Shown piece after piece: positions 11,974 through 25,846 of a DNA stretch of 64,000 bases; positions within the stretch are counted from its first letter, which is position 1, and every line of letters starts with the position of its first letter. A program made the translations under genes and the position numbers. Under the pieces are notes generated by a model. It searched no databases and was not told the DNA's origin. It was given only the letters and a program-made list of their open reading frames with translations. This stretch comes from Mugil cephalus (lineage: Eukaryota; Chordata; Actinopteri; Mugiliformes; Mugilidae). Where the stretch lies: the NCBI RefSeq assembly GCF_022458985.1, contig NC_061781.1:19561001-19625000 (forward strand), written 5' to 3'.

Positions 11974-12080
11974 TAGCGAAAAATCCAAGTTTCCCAGCAG
12001 AATGCTGAATTGTAACAGGATAGTCAGTGTTACTGCTCATGTCAGTGGTTATAATGTGATGGTTGATTCTAATTATAAAG
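11974..12080. repeat. Tandem extra copy of the Tc1-like element's right end
   Basis: CCAAGTTTCCCAGCAGAATG, then GAATTGTAACAGGATAG and CTCATGTCAGTGGTTATAAT repeat the last 95 bases of the preceding element (about 11880-11973) with divergence. It directly abuts that element. Confidence 0.65.
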
Positions 12081-15000
12081 GTATTGTTGTGATTTAACAT
12101 TACTTACTGAATCCAAGAAAGAAAGGATAAAATGAAAACCAAAGAACAGAATGAATTATGCGACGAAATAAAGTAATGAGAAGAACAACATAATGTGGTA
12201 AACCTGGATCAAAGTAACTCAAGTCTCATGTCTGGCTATCTTTGACTTGAAATGGAAATAAAATAAATGGGCTCCTTTGTCTGCCTGGGAACAAAGAAGG
12301 AAGCGAGACAAACCGTGTAGGAGGAAATAAGAGAAGAATGACTTCTGATTGTGGACCGGTGTTTGTATTGTTCCCATTCTCATATTCTTCTTCTATCTGT
12401 AACATTTGCGCTTCTCTCTTTGCTTTGTGTCCAGCTCCCTGACATGAAAACCTCAGCAGATCAGGACGGCCTGAATTCCACGTATGGGTCCGGGAAGCTT
12501 CTCCAGTTATTTCAGATCAAAGTCAGAACCATTAGCATATCACAACGGCATCTCTGGACCAAAGCCTTCATTATTCTAATTAAATTCTGAGTCAGAAATA
12601 CATTTTTATCTTGGCTTCACAACAGGGGATATGTAGCAAGCCGGTGTTCATAAGAGAGTTATGTAAAAGTACAACATTCTAGTTTTTCCGTTTGAACGCT
12701 TTGGCGGCGTTAACGGAGCCCAAGAGCAACAAAATCCATCAGCGAGCTCAGTATAAGATAATCTATCAAAAACACTATAGATCCACCGTCCTTTTCTACC
12801 CCTAAGAGCTTTTAAGGTGAAACACTTTTCTTTCTGTAATGAAAAAGAAGCAGGGTGGCGGCTCGTTATAAGAAAGCTCAAACATTTCATTCGTTCTCTT
12901 TAATGCGACAGAAACCGAAGCTTGAAAATTTGAATATCCATTTGCACTGTCTGCGCTTCATATGTTTTCGGTTTGCATGCAGATTCACACTCGAGCTGCG
13001 TTATTGCGTCCACTGGGCAGCCGAGCAGAGACAGAAAGGAAACGCGGTCGAGGGGGAGGAGATGCGACCTGTAACAGTGCTCTCTGATGAGATCTAACAT
13101 GTTATTGTGGTGGTATTATTGACCGGAGCACCTGATGCCCTGAAAATACTGGTCACACTGGAGGAAGAAAAAACTTAATACTGCTCTGGGGTGCTATATC
13201 TGCAAAAAAATATTTGCATATGAATATACAGGATCTGTATATCTGCAGGGGATGAAATCTTGGTACAGGATGTTTCTGCTTGGAGTATGAATGTTGTTGT
13301 GTCTCAAGTTTCTGGTTGGACAGTAAGAAATGAGATACGGGCCGATGATATCTCCATATCTACACCAGAAGGCCTAACACATTGCCCGTATTAATTCCGC
13401 TTGCAATAACCCACTCGCTGCTTTTCAGAATAACGGCAAAGCAATTTAAAACAGGATTAATAAATAATGGGTCTGCAAATATGTGGCAGTCGGGGTTGTT
13501 ATCAGGTCAGAATAGATGCTCGTGTTGTTGCATTTTATCATAACAGACGAATAAAGAAGACATTTAATCTGTACTTCTGCTTTTAACCTTGTAATTCTTC
13601 ATTATCAGGATGTTAGTGAGACTCAGAACCATGTTTATTCCATATTAGTTTCTCTGTTCTGTCTCCCTGCGAAACCCTGAATAGAATTCAAAGTCCTTCT
13701 CCTTACATGCTCTTAAAGGCTTCGCTCCCCCCCAGACGCAGAGTGGAATAGGTTGTTGTGAGACCTCCCATGATGCACTGATCAGCTGCATGGTCTGTAT
13801 GCTGCTGCTGCTGCTGCATGTCATTAACTCTGTGTTGTCAGCATGTTGTCTCTATTTTCTGCCTTTTCCTGCCTTTTCAGCGCAACATGTTCCAGACCCG
13901 CAGGTATTAGTGATTTGTGGATCGATGCTGAAATATATCGATACTTCCGATACCAGGTCTTTAAAATGCTCTAAAATCGATTCTCAAATCAAAATATCGA
14001 TACTTTCGACACTTCAGTCATTCGAGGTAATGTGGGAACACAGTGGAAAGTGACTAAACTGCTGAGTTGTGCCTCTTGCCTGATGCCCCCAGACTGTCTT
14101 TAAACAGCCCTGTAGATTTTCATTAAATCTTACACTATAAATAATACGGGTGCGTTTCAAATTACATTTGGCACAAGCCGCTGCACTTACATCATACTCA
14201 ACACTATGTCGATAACTAATGGTAGAATATAGTAAAGAACATATTTCCTAATTAGGTCTACGTTTAATAATTCTTGAAATGGTAACTTCATTCATGGACT
14301 TAAAACTGTAACTGCAGAGAGAAAATGTTTAAATCAAATGGACAATAATGAGCACATTAATCAGAAGAATAATCCATGCATTGTAGTGGCCTTATTTAAG
14401 GAGGACTAAGTATTTCTTGGTTGCTCTCTGTGCCATATGAAATAAATACAACTGAACTGACTTCACCCTTTTGATTCAGAGCAAATAAAGAGGGGAAAAG
14501 TTTTCTTTATGTATCTTATATTCCGGAAGGAATGAACGGTGACCCAGAGGATAATAGCATCTGATTGCTTGTTAGCAGGAACCAATAATGGCGATAATGA
14601 TATTGTTATTTATAATTACCGAGAGAAATATGGATTATTGACTTGGGAAATGTGCGCATGTGCCTGCTGTCTTCGCCATGAGAAAGGAAAAGATCATGTC
14701 CTGCTGAGTCTGAACTTATGTGACAGCCACCGAAGCTACAGTTGATGCTGTTATAACACCAGCGACACCACCCTAAGCACATCACACATACGGCAGATGA
14801 TGTCTGCGAGGGTGCGGCGTGTGGAAAAAATCGATTTCTCGCGTGCGCCGTGGTCTTAGTTTTGACCTCTTTTCTCACAGACTATTGCAAAAGCCGTCGT
14901 TTCTCGCCGACAGACTAATGTGTCCGGCTCACCTGAACTGAGATGTCTTTCGCTAGATCATTAAGCCTCCCACCTTTCATGGCAGTCAAGTTCTTTTGAA

Positions 15001-15396
15001 AATTACAGTCATCAAATAGAAAATGCTCTTTCACAGCTGCTGTACACTTCTATATATATATATATATGTACTTGTCTCACATGCCTCGGTCTTGCTTCTG
15101 AGTTTTCTGTGCATTCCACATCCACAAATCAAATGCCCTTTTAAACAACCGCGGTGCTTATCTGCTTGGTGCTATGTGCGGTTTTAATTCATGGGAGGCT
15201 ATACCTGACTGCAGATACCCTTTCAGCTTTTTATATTCGATCGCTGCACCAAAGACCTTTGTGTGCCCCCGAGCCAAAGAACAGCCATGGCTCAAGGTAT
15301 CACGTCTTCTCGTTGTTTATCCGTCTGCCACATTCTGGCGTATGTAATAACTCGGGAACAGAAAAGTTCTTTTGATTTGGCACCAATGTGCAGTTG
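12081..15396. other. Intergenic, no gene seen
   Basis: No coding exon is recognised. It contains a (CTG)6 run near 13799-13817, a segment at 13906-14005 with repeated ATCGATAC motifs that may be a degraded transposon end, and a TA microsatellite at 15050-15068. Confidence 0.45.
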
Positions 15397-15496
15397 TACT
15401 CAAAGAGGAGATGTTTTGAATTTGGTGGTCGGGTCATTGTGATTTCAGAAAACACAAACTTCCCAGTAACATCATAATTTTCTCCGCTGACTGCAC

Positions 15497-15660
15497 ACTA
15501 ATCAGCCGCAACATTAAAACCACTGACGGGAGAACTAAATAACACTCACCATCTTAAGACAAATCAATGTTCTGCTGGGAAACTTTTGGACCTGGCATTC
15601 GCGTGGATGTCACTCAGACATGGACAAACTCTCCAAAACATCCTCCAAAACAGGAGCTGA
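15497..15660 (+). mobile_element. Tc1-like transposon end with transposase fragment
   Basis: Starts with CTAATCAGCCGCAACATTAA and AACCACTGAC, the same terminal repeat as at 5578 and 11973. Directly after it, 15567-15620 on the plus strand encodes MFCWETFGPGIRVDVT, a match to the Tc1 transposase segment around the second catalytic aspartate region as I recall it. The frame then degenerates. This proves the family is Tc1-like. Confidence 0.75.
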
Positions 15661-15777
15661 GGGGGTGGGTGAAGCCCGGGCACACAGCTAGCAAAGATTT
15701 TCTGTATCAGGCTGTAAACATGTTTTTTTCTGCTGAAAAGTTGGACACTGGCTCACATTTGGCCAAACTGCTGCATC

Positions 15778-15835
15778 ATATTATATTATATTATATTATA
15801 TTATATTATATTATATTATATTATATTATATTATA
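15778..15835. repeat. (TTATA)n pentanucleotide microsatellite
   Basis: About eleven near-perfect tandem copies of a five-base AT-only unit, likely length-polymorphic. Confidence 0.95.
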
Positions 15836-18800
15836 AGGTCTTCCGTAGTGCAGCAAGTACACCATCTCTTTGTTTAAGGTAAAAGTGAAAAAAAAACCCA
15901 CTGCTATGGCTTATTTTCAAAAATGTATATACCATAAAATCTTCTTATTTTCTCACTGAGTCTGGGAGTCTGTTTAAAATCGTTCGAGCCACCCTGCGAG
16001 ACTAGAGCTGGTCCACAATGAGAGGGCTACGTCTGCACGAATGTGGTTCCCATTCCGGTGGTATTCACATGAATTCGGGGGATTGGTTTGGCCTAGTTTT
16101 CCACATCTGGCGAGATTTTGCGAGGAAGCAATTTTGTGCACAGGAGACGGAATTACAGGGTGCAGAAGCATAAATAATAACTCTAAAGTTTCAAGTCAGA
16201 TGCTTACGTCTCTGTTTGGAAATAGCCCGATTAATGGATAGAAGTTCACGGCGCAGCAGTGCAAGGCACACTGAGGCATCATTATGGGAGCAACAGCTCT
16301 GTATGCACTGATATAGTACAATGATTGGTAATTGCTGCTCTACTTGGAAAACACAGTCCATTCGAGAAAGATAATTTTTCACCTCAGAAAGACCCGCGTT
16401 TCCAAGAACTTTGGGTAAAGACTAGCTAACTAGTGTTACATTACGGCAGGAACACTTTAAATTGCAGGCTTCTACAGGAACCACAGCATCTTGTGTTTCT
16501 TTCATAGTCTTCTCTTAGTTGTTGACTTTGACTTGCTCATGTAAGTGGCCTATTATCTGTCTAGTTGAAGGTGTAATGACAAAATCAATGCCATCAATCC
16601 ATTTGCACTGTAAGTATGAAGCTGGGAGGAAGCAGTTGGTTGGCTTAGCTAGCTGTGGGGTACTTCAGAAAATTAATTAAACATAAAGATATTAATCACT
16701 CAATTTAGAGGAGTTTCAGGGTAGATATTTTAGGTACTTATTTTAAACCAAACATGGTGAGCTCTTACTTTTGGATACGACATAGTGTTTTTGCAGAATT
16801 AAATCAAAGAACCTTATATATATAAGGACATGCAGATGAAAATACTGTGCATAAAAACATACCCACTGTAACATAATCTCTGATATTATGTGGGGCAGAT
16901 TCCAGGTTATCCTTCTGGCACTGATTGGAAATATTTCAGTCATCCCATGCAGCCAAACTCTCCCTATTTCCTCGAAACCTACTTTCACAAGCTCGGTTTG
17001 GTTTTCACAGAAAGGAAGAACAGTATCATTATTATATGATTAAAGGCGGGGATTTTGTTTGAGTTTGCACATTTCTGTCGGGTTTCTGAAGACAGAACTT
17101 TCCGCAAAAGCCGACGGATGTAAACCGATGGCGGTCTGAAATGCAGTCCAACAATAAGCTGGTTGAAAATGAGGTCAGGACAATAGTTTTGGGCAAACAC
17201 GGTCCACCTTTACCTAAGAAAAGCAGCAAAAGCTGAAATGTCAGCAGATGTGAGTCAGACATAAGCCTCCATCTGTACCACAGAGGTTATAAGGATTGTC
17301 CTTCTGCTTTTTTTTTTTCCTGGGAATTTCCACCATGTTTTGATTCATGGAGTTATCATTCATTTTCATTGTTAAACCATACAAAGCTATAAGATACGGC
17401 TCATTTCTTCCTCTCAAGCCTTTTATTTCTGTGCACAAAGGCAAAAACAAACTGTCCTTTGTTCTTAGTGAATGCCCATTCTTCACTGTATTTCCACACG
17501 AACCCAAAAACATCAATTTCTCTCCCTTAACTTCCTGTGTCCTCGATCAGAATTCATGTGGGTTAAGATTCAGAACAAAAACGCACGAGTAGCGGCTGTG
17601 ATTGCACAGTGCGATAGATAAAAAACGAGGAAATATTAAGAGAATATGAGTCTCAAGGCTGCAAACCACAGCAGCATTGTCAGGAGCTGATACAACCACA
17701 CAGAGACAGCTGTGGTGTTCAGATAAAAGGGAATAAATGTCTGAATCCGTCATATCAGATCCGAAGCGAGGACTGGTGGAAATAAAAAAATAATAATAAT
17801 AATAATAAAAAAAAAAACATTTCACAGGTGATTTCATCCGGCTAGCTCTGAGCTGTGCTGCATTGCTCATCTGTACACTGGCTGTCTGACAGCCCTCTAT
17901 TTGCAGCAGGAGAATAAACACTGGAGGAGTTGATGGAAGCCCCTACAGATATTATGTAACGCACGCTAAATCAATATATGCCAACAGGGGCGCAATACAT
18001 GCTTCTTTATCTTTAATTTTTTTTTTTTGCGCTGGTGCCAAGTTAAGAACACGTCCGACACTCCGAAAGACAGGCCAGACGCATCCGTCGACACGTTTAA
18101 ATAAGGAGCTGTTTTCAGCAGCACGGAGCTGAAGCATGACCCATGCTGGAAGTCCGTGGTGTTATGCGTGTGATCACAGCTACGACTGTTTCCACGCTCA
18201 GGAACGAGCGCAAGGAAGTGACGAGGCACGAGTTCGAGAGCTACAGAAACGCCGGCTTAGAAAACTGCAAACATCTGCTTGACTTCGCGCCGACAGATGT
18301 CCGCCTCCTCTCCAGGACTTGTTTACAGGTTACAGCTTGATTAGACAACTAGGTCGGAGAGACTTCCCCTCGCAGCAGACAGATTCTAATTTTCAAATTT
18401 GTCATACATGCAGATGCTGCCATGGCACATCTTTTGTTCCTTTTCAGATTTACATATATGACACGGCTTGCGCTGGTTACCAAGGATACGGGCGGAATGT
18501 AAAAAGCCTGTCATCTGTGCCTTAAAATGTCGTTCTTGAGCGAGAGCACAAACGGGATCAGCTCATCAACGTTTCCGTTTCACACACAATCAAATGTTCC
18601 GAGCGTCTTCCTTGAGGCAGAGCTTAGAGTGCCGGTTCTGGCAAGCGCCAGTGGAGTTATTTTGATGTTTTCCAGTGCGCCACACCGGAGAACTTTTTGT
18701 ATTTTTAAACATATGTGGATGGGATGTCACATACTGTATAGCTGCTGCCGCAACAGTGAAAATAACCGCACACAGAAACGCATCTCCCTCCTCTCAGCTT

Positions 18801-21800
18801 CAACTAAACATCCAGTAATCTTGCTGTTCTTAAAAAGAGTCGTTGAGGGGTTTAAAGAGTTGAGTGACACATGCCCAGGCTTGTGAATAAGCCCGTGAAT
18901 ACCTCTGAATGGCAAATATAAGAGATTTCCCCGTGCAGTTCATGTGACATTCACATCCTCTAAGAGTCTAAGAATAGAGGCAATTTTCTTTCACCATCTG
19001 ATTCACAGAGATCCCAAAGGAGTCATCCTCATCACACCGTAGCTGCGTTTACACGGACGCTAATGTTCCACTAACAATCAGAATAATGGCCCCGGTTCAA
19101 ATGAAAATGCCTCGCGTGGCCACCTCGGCCTGAGTGGCAGAAAGATCGGATCAAGACTGAGCGCTGGTGTAAGCCTTTAAAATCTGTTAACTTATTGTGA
19201 TCGTTTCTCTCTGGTTAGAATCACGATTTTAATTCCACAAAACACATTTAAGTGCACATTGGATCCACAGGTGACAGAAACGTGAAGCATGTAGCATTTG
19301 TCTGTGGGTGACACAGTGTTTTGGTTGAAGATCTGATAAGAATGAATGGTTGAAAAAAGCAGTTCTTTTAAAAGATGAACCTAACCAGGACTGATGTGAG
19401 TGGGAAAAAATGTCTCATCTTCTTCTACTGAATTAATTCCACATTTTCAATAAAGCTTAGAACAACTTCTTTTGTTATAGTTCTGGCTGATTTGGTCGTT
19501 TGCCGTGAGCAGAACCACTATGTGCCTCTCAAATGAAGGTAATGTTTTGTGCATGTACACACGCATATAGTATATGTTATTACATTATTATCTATTTTAG
19601 CATCTATGTAAAGAGTTGGAATCTATGTTCAGAATAATTTCAATCGGTTTTAATAAATATTGTCCATGTAAAGTACTCAGTGATTCGGAAAAAAAAACAT
19701 CTTTATGCATAATCCAGTGGCAGTTGTTGTGCCATTTGCTGTTTAATAAAGCAAAAATTCAACGCACGTACTTCAGCAAGTTCAATCCACCATGTGAAGA
19801 TGGACTCACATCACGGCCGTGCATGAAGTGCTTGAATGAGCAATGAACACAAGAGGTGTCACCCATTTATGCATACTACAAGGTCAAAGCAGGAAGGAGG
19901 TTTTCATTCTCCTCTTGTCTCCGTCATCTCAGCACAATGGACCAAAAAAAAAGAAGAGTATAATAGTACAGTCATAATAATTATTCAAATAACTGTGTAG
20001 ACAAGCCCTCATGTTGCAAATTGTTGTACTTGGCACTGCAGTTTATTTTGAGTCGATCCAACATACACTGTCCTCCTACTGTAAATTCTCCATTGCGCAA
20101 AATTTGTGTCTTAATCTGGAATTGAAAAAAAGTCCCTGATAAATGGACTTCTCACTGAGTAAGTTCCTGAAAAATCTCCAGTGACCAGCTGCTCTTATTC
20201 CTGAAATTAAATTATATATTTGTGATCAGATTTACATTTTAACTGAATATAAGGAGGCAAATGTTTGGTCTTTAGTCTTAGTTGGTGCTTTGGTCTTAGT
20301 TTTGGTATTTTTAAGGCTTTTAGTGAAAAAATATAGAACACAACAACATCCTTATTTTTTAATAATGTCTTATTAGAAGTGATAAATTATTATACATTGT
20401 TGTTTATGATAATAAAAAAAAGTTTGGCTTAATCATATTCTGTGAGTTTCTGTGAAGATATGTAAATATAAAGTCATGCTAAATAGAAACTGTATTTAAT
20501 TAAGTTTAATCAAGTATATTATGGGGAAGCTGCATGTTTTTTTTCTTATTTGTTTTGTTAATTGGGACACTGTGACTTATTGTATATGGTCCCTAATTAT
20601 GATTATAGGAAACATTCATTATTCATTAAATAATGAATACAAAAATAGAGAAAACCAAGGAGATTGAACCATTTTGGTTTTATCCTTGACATCTTTTTTA
20701 ATTAAAAGGTAAAATTACACTGATTATTATTATACTGACTGAAAATAACTACAGTGGAAAGTGTTGAATTGAAAAGTTCTGCGTATTGTAGTGGAAGAAT
20801 TCTCAGTCAGGACTTGAGAGTGGTTTGATGAGTCACCCAGCAGACGTCATGGCGCTTGTTATTGTCGCGGTGCTGACCCGACTCTCACAGAGAAAACTTT
20901 TAACTGTGTGTCAATCCCGGCCCTTAATGTGGAGAGCTCAGCGGTCTATAGTCAAACAGCACTCATGTATCGACTCTGAAGCTGTATTTTCTCCTGTTTA
21001 CAAGAGCCTCTGAGTTGGATCTTCCACGGTGCAGCTGAAAAGCAACTTGGCTCTGTCAGATAGCTGCATGGATGTCAGGGAAATCATTGAACTGTCTGTC
21101 TGTGTCTACGATAAGGTGCTGTTACACCACTGATCACACAATAAAAAAACCTCGCTGAAGACGACGCATTATGTCTCACAGCAGCCATAACTTTAATCTT
21201 ATATGAGATTGTCGCGCAGAAAAACGACTTGGTGGAAGTGGCAGGATGTTTAGACGGTTGAGTGTGATAAGGAAGAGTCTCCTTCATCATTTCAACTGGC
21301 TCAAATTCAAGTGGTGGATTAGGTGAGATGGTGGGAAGTGAAAGATTTAAGAGCCCCGTGAAAACAGTTTGGATTTCACTCTTTACTTGAATGGCCGCTG
21401 CTTTAATTTAATAATGTGCCTGCCGTGACTTCACCTGGTTTGGAATTCATTAACTTAGACCCAGGTTCAGTATCTCAAGCTTTAGGTTACATCCAAAGAC
21501 GTTGCCAAGCTGTAAATAATCGCTGTGCATCGATGCATCCTTCTGTGGCTTGGTGACGACAGCGAGGCAGGTGGTCTGCAGGGTTCCACTCGGTACGTTC
21601 CTTTTTTACCACGAAAAACAGACATCTCACCGAGACAGGTGACATTTAAATGACACCGGAGTGGAGTGGATTTTTCTGGAAGTGTAAAGGTCACATGATG
21701 CCAGGGTGGAAGAAAATACTAATCATATGGCAGTTGGCTGTTTTTTCCAGTGATAACCTGACGTTTTTGTTTAGTTTTTTTCTGTTTTTTTCTTGGAAAT

Positions 21801-22333
21801 ATGGTTTGAGATTGAACGATTCTTTTGTCACTGTCAGTCATCCCGGTAATTAAAATAAGACTGAAAATGGTGATAGCTAACCTTGATGCATGTGCATAAG
21901 AGTATAAGTCTTAGTTCTTCATTTTTTAAATTTTTTTATGACTGTAAAACATAAGTAAAAAAGTAAACCAATGCAAGATATACTAAAAAGGGCAGTTCCT
22001 CTAAGGACCACTTGAGGTTGTAACCATAAACCTACTCCATCCCCAAACAGCTCGATGTTAAAAGCCCAACTATACAGCAGAAATAAACAGTTTTTGTCTC
22101 TATAACTTATCTCTGAAAATTTTTCATTTTTACGTAACTCGGCCCATGCATAATTAAAGGCATGGCACGTGGATGCCCTAAAAAAAAAAAAATGACTCGC
22201 TGTCTGCATCAGCATCACCCACTCACCTCAGCTCCACTCGCACATGACCTCTTTGCTCATTTTTTAATTAGGGAATCAAACACTACCAAGGTGACAAAGC
22301 TGGAGCCAACACACTTTTGGCTTCAAAGCCTCT
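15836..22333. other. Intergenic, no gene seen
   Basis: Small open frames only, none with recognisable domains. About 19035-19165 (GCGTTTACACGGACGCTAAT, CACTAACAATCAGAATAATG) resembles a common fish MITE motif with degenerate ends. The 20.1-20.8 kb part is very AT-rich. Confidence 0.45.
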
Positions 22334-22335
22334 CT

Positions 22336-22909
22336 TAACCTCCTGAGACCCAAAGTTTTGTTTGCAGCACATTATTAATTCCTCCAAGATGTTTAGGATT
22401 ACTAGAACCTAAGTATAAAACCTGAGCATCATCTTTAAATGGGAGGTACTTTTGTGGAAAAAAAAAGTCCTCATATGTGGATACAGGTTATTTATTTATT
22501 TTTGTGTAACACAATGGAATCACCAGTGTGCATCAAATGAATAAAACTATTTCAGTACCTGAACATTGCTGTGGAAGCAATGAAGTCCCAATGTCCTCAA
22601 ACGAGTACTTGCTAATTGGCAACGTTGAAGCTAATTACTATTTTATTGAATTTGTTATATCAAACTAGAAAAGTTAAAGAGCATAAACAAACAAGTTTCA
22701 ATCGTAAAACATGATGAGCTTTTGTACCTGGTCCACTTTTGTGCTCTGATCAGCTATAAAATAAATGAACGTATTGACCCTTTGCTCACTATATTTCAGA
22801 CAAAAGCGTCCATTTATGAGGACAACGGGCCTGAATGATGCAGAATAAGCTGCCAAAAACCTAAAAGTTTATTTGTCCCCGTATGAGGACGCAGGGTCTC
22901 AGGAGGTTA
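22336..22909. mobile_element. piggyBac-like MITE flanked by TTAA
   Basis: The ends form a perfect 18-base inverted repeat: CTTAACCTCCTGAGACCC at 22334-22351 and its reverse complement at 22894-22911. Both outer edges are TTAA, the piggyBac superfamily target duplication. The interior, about 570 bases, has no open frame. It carries several scattered GAGGAC/GTCCTC motifs near both ends, possibly subterminal repeats. Intact ends suggest fairly recent activity with an external transposase. Confidence 0.75.
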
Positions 22910-22911
22910 AG

Positions 22912-25314
22912 GAAATCAGATGAAGATGTCACAGAGGGCTTGTAGGGAAACTTCTGGTTTTAAAAAGAGAGACTCGCATCTACTTTTTATAAAACAGGGC
23001 AAACAATAACAAAGTTAGCAAGCGTCAGTGTCACCCTGCAGGCTCATAAGCATTAGCTGCTGTGACAGGGGTCATGATGGTGTCATCTTAGCAGGACACA
23101 GTGTATACAATAGACGATTACCATTACATTATATCTAATTGAAAACAGTGGTGCACAATATAACAACTAATATAATAACTGCAGATGGTGTATGCATGGA
23201 GTGAATTATGCTGTGAAGGGAAAACTGCAGACTCACTTTGGAGGAAAAGAAATAAGAATACTTTTTTAAATGTTGTTTTTTTTTTCTCTCTATTTGAATA
23301 ATTTCTGATGTATATAGTCAGTATTTCTTGATGATCTGTTATTGTCACCTGTCAGCTGCAAGGCTTCAACATGAAAAAAAAAAAAAAAAACTAAAATGAG
23401 AGGCCATAAACGTACACAGCTTCACTTAGAGGAGTCACATGCCCCTCTGCTCTCTGCTTCTTTACCTCCTTTTAGGAATCAGTTATGTCAGCTGACACTG
23501 TTCAGGTTCGTTAGGACAAAAGAACAACCAAGCCAGACAAAGGTTTACATTCATCGGCAAACAGACAATTACGACTGAGTCACTGACCACGTCTTCCTCA
23601 TCATCACATACTCTACATACATCTGGAGCTCTGTTCGTGCCTTGAATGTTCTCTACTCGCCCAAATGAGCTCTGAAGGGTGTGATCAAAAGCGCCAGTCA
23701 AGCACACAGACACGAATGTCCGCTGACTTCTTTGAACCAGTCCAGCAGCTCACAGAGAAAACCATCTCTGTGGTCCTGTGGGTTAGATGCAGACACATTT
23801 TATAATCAGTTTGCATCGTCAGCAAGCACAGCACAGCATAGCGGTACATTATATCCGTCATGACAAACAGCGCACAACTTTGTTGCTGAAGTTGTGTGAG
23901 GCACAAAACCTCAAGTGAATTTTAAAGCGTCGACACATTGTGTCTGTTTTCCTATAAAGGTCATCTCACATAAAATCACAAGGACGTCATTTAATTGAAT
24001 CTCCCTGTGAATGTTTTTGCCCACGCAGTTTCTTCTGACTGACTACAGGATGTTTCAAGATCGTTTACAGTAAATTACCGTTACTGTACATGAATACAAA
24101 TGTCTTTTAGTACTTGTGCTTTACAGTATACAGTATGAGAAGCCGTGTTGCAGTATTTACCTACTGGACTGTCATACCAATAAAGACTAAAGTCAGTGAA
24201 TGAAGTCATCGATTGACATAAAAATAATTTGGGGGTAAAAGTTATATCTCATGTAAAAACTTTGAAAGCTCTGGAAAAATTTGAATTTAGTTTCCTTTTC
24301 ATTATTTTATTTTGTTTTTAATTTGAGACTTAACCAAACTATTGATCGATTAATCAAAAACAAATTGTTTGGAAATTAGTCCATGAGGAATTTAAAATAG
24401 GACCTCTTTCTACATTGACTACTTTTATTTCTAATACTTTAAACATACACACAAGTATTTATTACAAGATTAACTATTTCATTTCACAACTTTTTCTTGT
24501 AACACAGTATTTTTGTTGCGGTATTGTATTAATGACTAAAGAAAGTCAGAAGTAGCCTAAGTCAGATCCTTCTTATTAATTTTAACTCCATTAAACCTGA
24601 ACACAGACATTAGATTAGATTTACATTCAGATACTCTTAATCTTTCTGATTCCATCATTATATTCTTCTTATTATTATTACCTTTATACAGCCTCAGAAC
24701 AATCATGTTTAAATATTCTTTAGTGTTGAAGTAACACTGTGATATTTATCTGGACAGATGTGGCTTCATTACAAAAAGGCACAACTAATAACTAATTCGG
24801 CATACAACTACTGGTACCTAAATATACGGTATACAACAGTGTAACTGTACATAACCCCAAGACATTATGGGGTGCAGCGTCCACCCAAGAAAACCTCAAA
24901 CAGCGACAAACTAATTCAAGTGCAACACGTACTAGACAAATAATGCAATATAAAAATAATAAAAGAGAAGATTTTCCAAATTTAAACTACTTTAGCTAGC
25001 TGCTAGCACAAACAATACATTATCATTATTTACTAGTTTTGGCTATCTGCACATAAACTTATTAAAGGAATAAATAAAAAGCTGGCTTATTTTATACAAA
25101 TTTGTATAGATACCGGAAAGATTAAACAATCTGGTTGTGTCAAGACTTTTTATGCTACTTCCTGTCTTTATGCTGAGCTGAGCTAATTTCTTTCTTCTTG
25201 TTTTTCGTATTTGGCCTATTTCCATGATGACATATTTGTTTAAGGAATATCTGAAACAAATATAAATGTGAATGTTGTCATGAGTGGCCCTTTCTTGTGA
25301 CATAAAATAATTCT
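22912..25314. other. Intergenic, no gene seen
   Basis: AT-rich, with a poly(A) run near 23374-23390 and no recognised exon. 24060-24140 contains several GTA-rich near-palindromes (TTACAGTAAA, TTTACAGTATACAGTATG). Confidence 0.4.
25155..25192 (+). repeat. Fish dispersed repeat fragment (GCTAAGCTAAGCTAA type)
   Basis: CTGTCTTTATGCTGAGCTGA and GCTAATTT match a very common fish repeat core. Related copies occur at 36114-36160 (same strand) and 27789-27842 (opposite strand). Confidence 0.55.
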
Positions 25315-25846
25315 TGTGGCACCCTGTAATGTAATAATTTCCTGAAAACGTTATACGAGACCCTGAACGTGTTCTCCCTTGAAGGCCCTCTAGTGGCCAG
25401 GATGCCGGCGTCTGAGATCGCTCCTCAGAAGCTTATCTGAGCTGGAATTCTGGTCTAGTCCGTCACCCACTCGGTAGGACCAGGATGTAGTTGCATGTCC
25501 CTGAGTATTTGCACATATGCACATGGCTGCATGGTACTCAAGGTCTGCAATTAACCCAATAGTCATTCTGTTGTTTTAAATCCAGTGTATATAATAATAA
25601 AAATATATATATATATATATATAAAAAAAACTCCTGAAATTTAATCAATTCCCAATAATGTAATAACGTATTACCATATCAGTCAAAATGCTATTACAAT
25701 ATCAATCAGAATATTTTATTACATTATTGGTGAAGTTATTACATTATTGGGTTTTATTGCATTTTCTATCGAGTTAAGTGCAAATTTGATTAAATTTTCA
25801 GCCGTTATTACATTTTCAGGAAATAATGCCATTATAGGGTGCCACA
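25315..25846. mobile_element. MITE with about 40-base inverted ends
   Basis: Left end TGTGGCACCCTGTAATGTAA then TAATTTCCTGAAAAC. The right end, reverse-complemented, is TGTGGCACCCTATAATGGCA then TTATTTCCTGAAAATG, with roughly 36 of 41 positions matching. The interior repeats ATTACATTATTGG-type words and has no open frame. The family is not assigned and no clean target-site duplication is visible. Confidence 0.75.
25600..25622. repeat. (TA)n microsatellite inside the MITE
   Basis: An uninterrupted run of about eight to nine AT units. Confidence 0.9.

Noticed and set aside
15050..15068. Possible CRISPR-like or regulatory repeat
   Set aside because: It is a plain TA microsatellite; the genome is a vertebrate.
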